A DNA stretch of 14,369 nt, taken from assembly GCA_949127695.1 (NCBI GenBank), contig CASBQH010000084.1, positions 1 to 14,369 of the forward strand. The letters run 5' to 3'. Source of the DNA: Synechococcales cyanobacterium PMM_0073. GTDB lineage: Bacteria; Cyanobacteriota; Cyanobacteriia; Elainellales; Elainellaceae. The notes under the pieces were generated by a model that saw only the letters and a list, made by a program, of their open reading frames with translations, was not told the origin of the DNA and did no database searches. The stretch's first letter is position 1. Every line of letters begins with the position of its first letter. Shown piece after piece: positions 12,817 to 14,369 of the stretch. The position numbers and the translations under genes are program-made.

Positions 12817-14361
12817 ATGTCTAACCTTTCGCCTCGCAAGCTTCAGCCGCTGGATCGCACGGCCATTCTGATCCTGCTGATTTTGAGCATCGTAATTGGC
12901 GGGCTGCTGCTGCTGGGCGACCGCGCCTCAGCCAGAGTTCGCAGCTTTAGCTGGGCAGAGCAGCAGGTGGGCGCAACCGATGCCGCTTTTGTGATGGCCT
13001 TTAGCCGTCCGATGGATCACGCCAGCGTTGAGCAAAACTTGCAGATTCAGCCTGCTCTAAATGGCAAATTTAGCTGGGCGGGGCGGCGGATGGCCTACAC
13101 GCTAGAGCGGCCAGCTCCTTACGGCGAAAATTTTGAGCTAAAGCTAGAAAAAGCCAGGGATCGCTTCAGCATAGATGATCAAAGCCTCAGCCAGATTCAG
13201 CCCTTTGCCAGCAGCTTCCGCAGCCGCGACCGGGCGTTTGCCTATCTGGGGGTGCAGGGTGAAGAGGCGGGCAGGCTGATTCTGGCCAATCTCACCCAGA
13301 AAAAGCAGGAAATCCTGACGCCTGAAAACCTGGTCGTGATGGATTTTAAGATTTACCCCAACGGCGACAGAATTTTGTTTTCGGCCACCGAGCGCAGCAG
13401 CAAAGCCAAAGGACAGCTCGATCAGCAGCTCTACAGCGCTAGCACGGGCTTGCTGTTTGCCGATGCGCCTTCGTTGACGGGAGATAGCCCGAAGCCGCCG
13501 CTCCAGTCGCCTAGTCCAGCTGGCGAAATCACGCCAATTCTGGATAGCAAAACTTACCAGAACCTGAAGTTTGACCTCTCCCCCGACGGTCAAACCATCG
13601 CCGTGCAGCGGGTGAAGCGCGACAGTCCGGGCGATTTGGGGCTGTGGATTATCAAGGGAGATGCTGCACCCCAAAGGGTAGAGGCTGAAGCAGGCGGCAA
13701 CTTTTTAATTGCGCCAGATAGCCAGTCGCTGGCCATGTCGCAGGGGCAGGGGATGGCGATTTTGCCGCTGGATATCCAAGCCCAAACTCTGGATTTTTTG
13801 CCTAAATATGGTGTGATTCTCAGCTTTGCTCCAGACGGCTCGGCAGCGGCTTTCGTCAAGTTCAACGTTGACCCGCAGAATCCCACCCGCTCGCTGTATC
13901 TGGTGACAAACCAAGGGCTTGAGCAAAAGCTGCTGACCACCAACGGCTCTATCTTAAAAGCCACCTTCGACCCGACTCAAACTATGCTTTATTGCCTTTA
14001 CAGCAAGCGCCTCGCGGGCGAAACCTACCAAGAACAGCCCTATATTGCCGCAATTCCGCTGCCGCCCAAAGGCCAGAGCGAAGCCTCGACTCAAGAGCCA
14101 GAATGGTTTGATCTGCTGCAACTGCCCGTCCAGCGTGATATTCAAATTAGCCTTGCCCCAGACGGACTGGGAATTTTGTTTGACCAAATCGTGTCTGACA
14201 ACAGCCAGCAGACCAACGCGCTGCGTGGCAGCGATGGCAAAGTAATCACAGACAGTCAGCTCTGGTTTTTGCCGCTGACGCAAGATGCCGAAGGACTTCC
14301 CACCCCTGCCGAGCCGCAGCCGCTGGCGCTAGCCGGACTGCGGCCACAGTGGCTGCCCTAG
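12817..14361 (+). CDS. Membrane-anchored Ig-like (Big_5-type) plus WD40-like (TolB/PD40) propeller protein
   Basis: This 514-residue protein starts at ATG 12817 with no strong Shine-Dalgarno. A basic N-terminus leads into one transmembrane helix (about 16-34), a signal-anchor that would place the rest in the periplasm or cell envelope. Residues about 50-115 (VGATDAAFVMAFSRPMD...YTLERPAPYGENFEL) match a bacterial Ig-like SbsA/Big_5 domain. The remainder has repeated PD40-like strand motifs: YPNGDRILFSA (180-190), LSPDGQTIAVQ (254-264), IAPDSQSLAMS (298-308), FAPDGSAAAFV (337-347), FDPTQTMLYCL (384-394) and LAPDGLGILFD. Together these suggest a six-bladed propeller. A Pro-rich linker lies at about 222-240. 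Function is probably protein or polysaccharide binding at the envelope; nothing points to an enzyme. The stop codon is 8 bp from the window end, so the gene is complete. Confidence 0.85.
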   Translation: MSNLSPRKLQPLDRTAILILLILSIVIGGLLLLGDRASARVRSFSWAEQQVGATDAAFVMAFSRPMDHASVEQNLQIQPALNGKFSWAGRRMAYTLERPAPYGENFELKLEKARDRFSIDDQSLSQIQPFASSFRSRDRAFAYLGVQGEEAGRLILANLTQKKQEILTPENLVVMDFKIYPNGDRILFSATERSSKAKGQLDQQLYSASTGLLFADAPSLTGDSPKPPLQSPSPAGEITPILDSKTYQNLKFDLSPDGQTIAVQRVKRDSPGDLGLWIIKGDAAPQRVEAEAGGNFLIAPDSQSLAMSQGQGMAILPLDIQAQTLDFLPKYGVILSFAPDGSAAAFVKFNVDPQNPTRSLYLVTNQGLEQKLLTTNGSILKATFDPTQTMLYCLYSKRLAGETYQEQPYIAAIPLPPKGQSEASTQEPEWFDLLQLPVQRDIQISLAPDGLGILFDQIVSDNSQQTNALRGSDGKVITDSQLWFLPLTQDAEGLPTPAEPQPLALAGLRPQWLP

Positions 14362-14369
14362 CACAGTGG

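Noticed and set aside
6037..14361. A defence island or novel multi-gene system (AAA+ ATPase, nuclease-fold protein, oxygenase)
   Set aside because: The genes are on alternating strands with separate promoters and have housekeeping-type or widespread cyanobacterial families. No toxin, effector or mobile-element context is visible.

Overview
The window looks like ordinary chromosome from a cyanobacterium, probably a filamentous Leptolyngbya-like lineage. The phylum call is firm and the genus is a guess. It rests on the tig / asd-dapA-rnj neighbourhood, an Rre1/Ycf29-type response regulator, a PF06967-type 'Mo-nitrogenase C-terminal' protein, a TMEM14-like membrane protein and a DUF815 ATPase. 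Base composition is moderately GC-rich throughout. I saw no transposase, integrase, phage gene, tRNA, rRNA or CRISPR array.

Layout. Positions 49-1632 (minus): trigger factor with an unusually long acidic/basic tail. Positions 1873-3919 (plus): asd then dapA, the first two steps after aspartyl phosphate toward lysine/diaminopimelate and threonine/methionine, with a possible 21-codon leader ORF coupled to dapA. Positions 4159-5688 (plus): an RNase J gene closed by a strong hairpin terminator. Positions 6037-6408: small PF06967 protein. Positions 6422-6721 (minus): TMEM14-like protein. Positions 6810-8114 (plus): DUF815 AAA+ ATPase, convergent with a Gfo/Idh/MocA oxidoreductase (8122-9198, minus). 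A repeat-bearing divergent intergenic region then leads to the Rre1-like regulator (9514-10218). Next come a 40-residue membrane protein (10354-10476) and a cyanobacterial beta-CASP metallo-hydrolase with a Cys-rich tail (10507-12141), convergent with a prolyl-4-hydroxylase-type 2OG-Fe(II) oxygenase (12154-12756, minus). The window ends with a membrane-anchored Ig-like/beta-propeller protein (12817-14361).

The most striking observation is that the RNase J reading frame is open and otherwise well conserved but appears to lack about 60 residues of the beta-CASP domain. The missing part is where the family has its HxSGH phosphate-binding and PVHGE metal-binding motifs. The join falls where two similar Glu-His-Arg segments would have been, as expected from recombination between short direct repeats, or from an assembly error. 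A second, intact beta-CASP protein lies 5 kb away.

Other points of interest are small: paired direct repeats and hairpins in regulatory regions, 12-bp in-gene repeats in two different genes, and frequent GTG/TTG starts. I do not see a convincing novel multi-gene defence or biosynthetic system.
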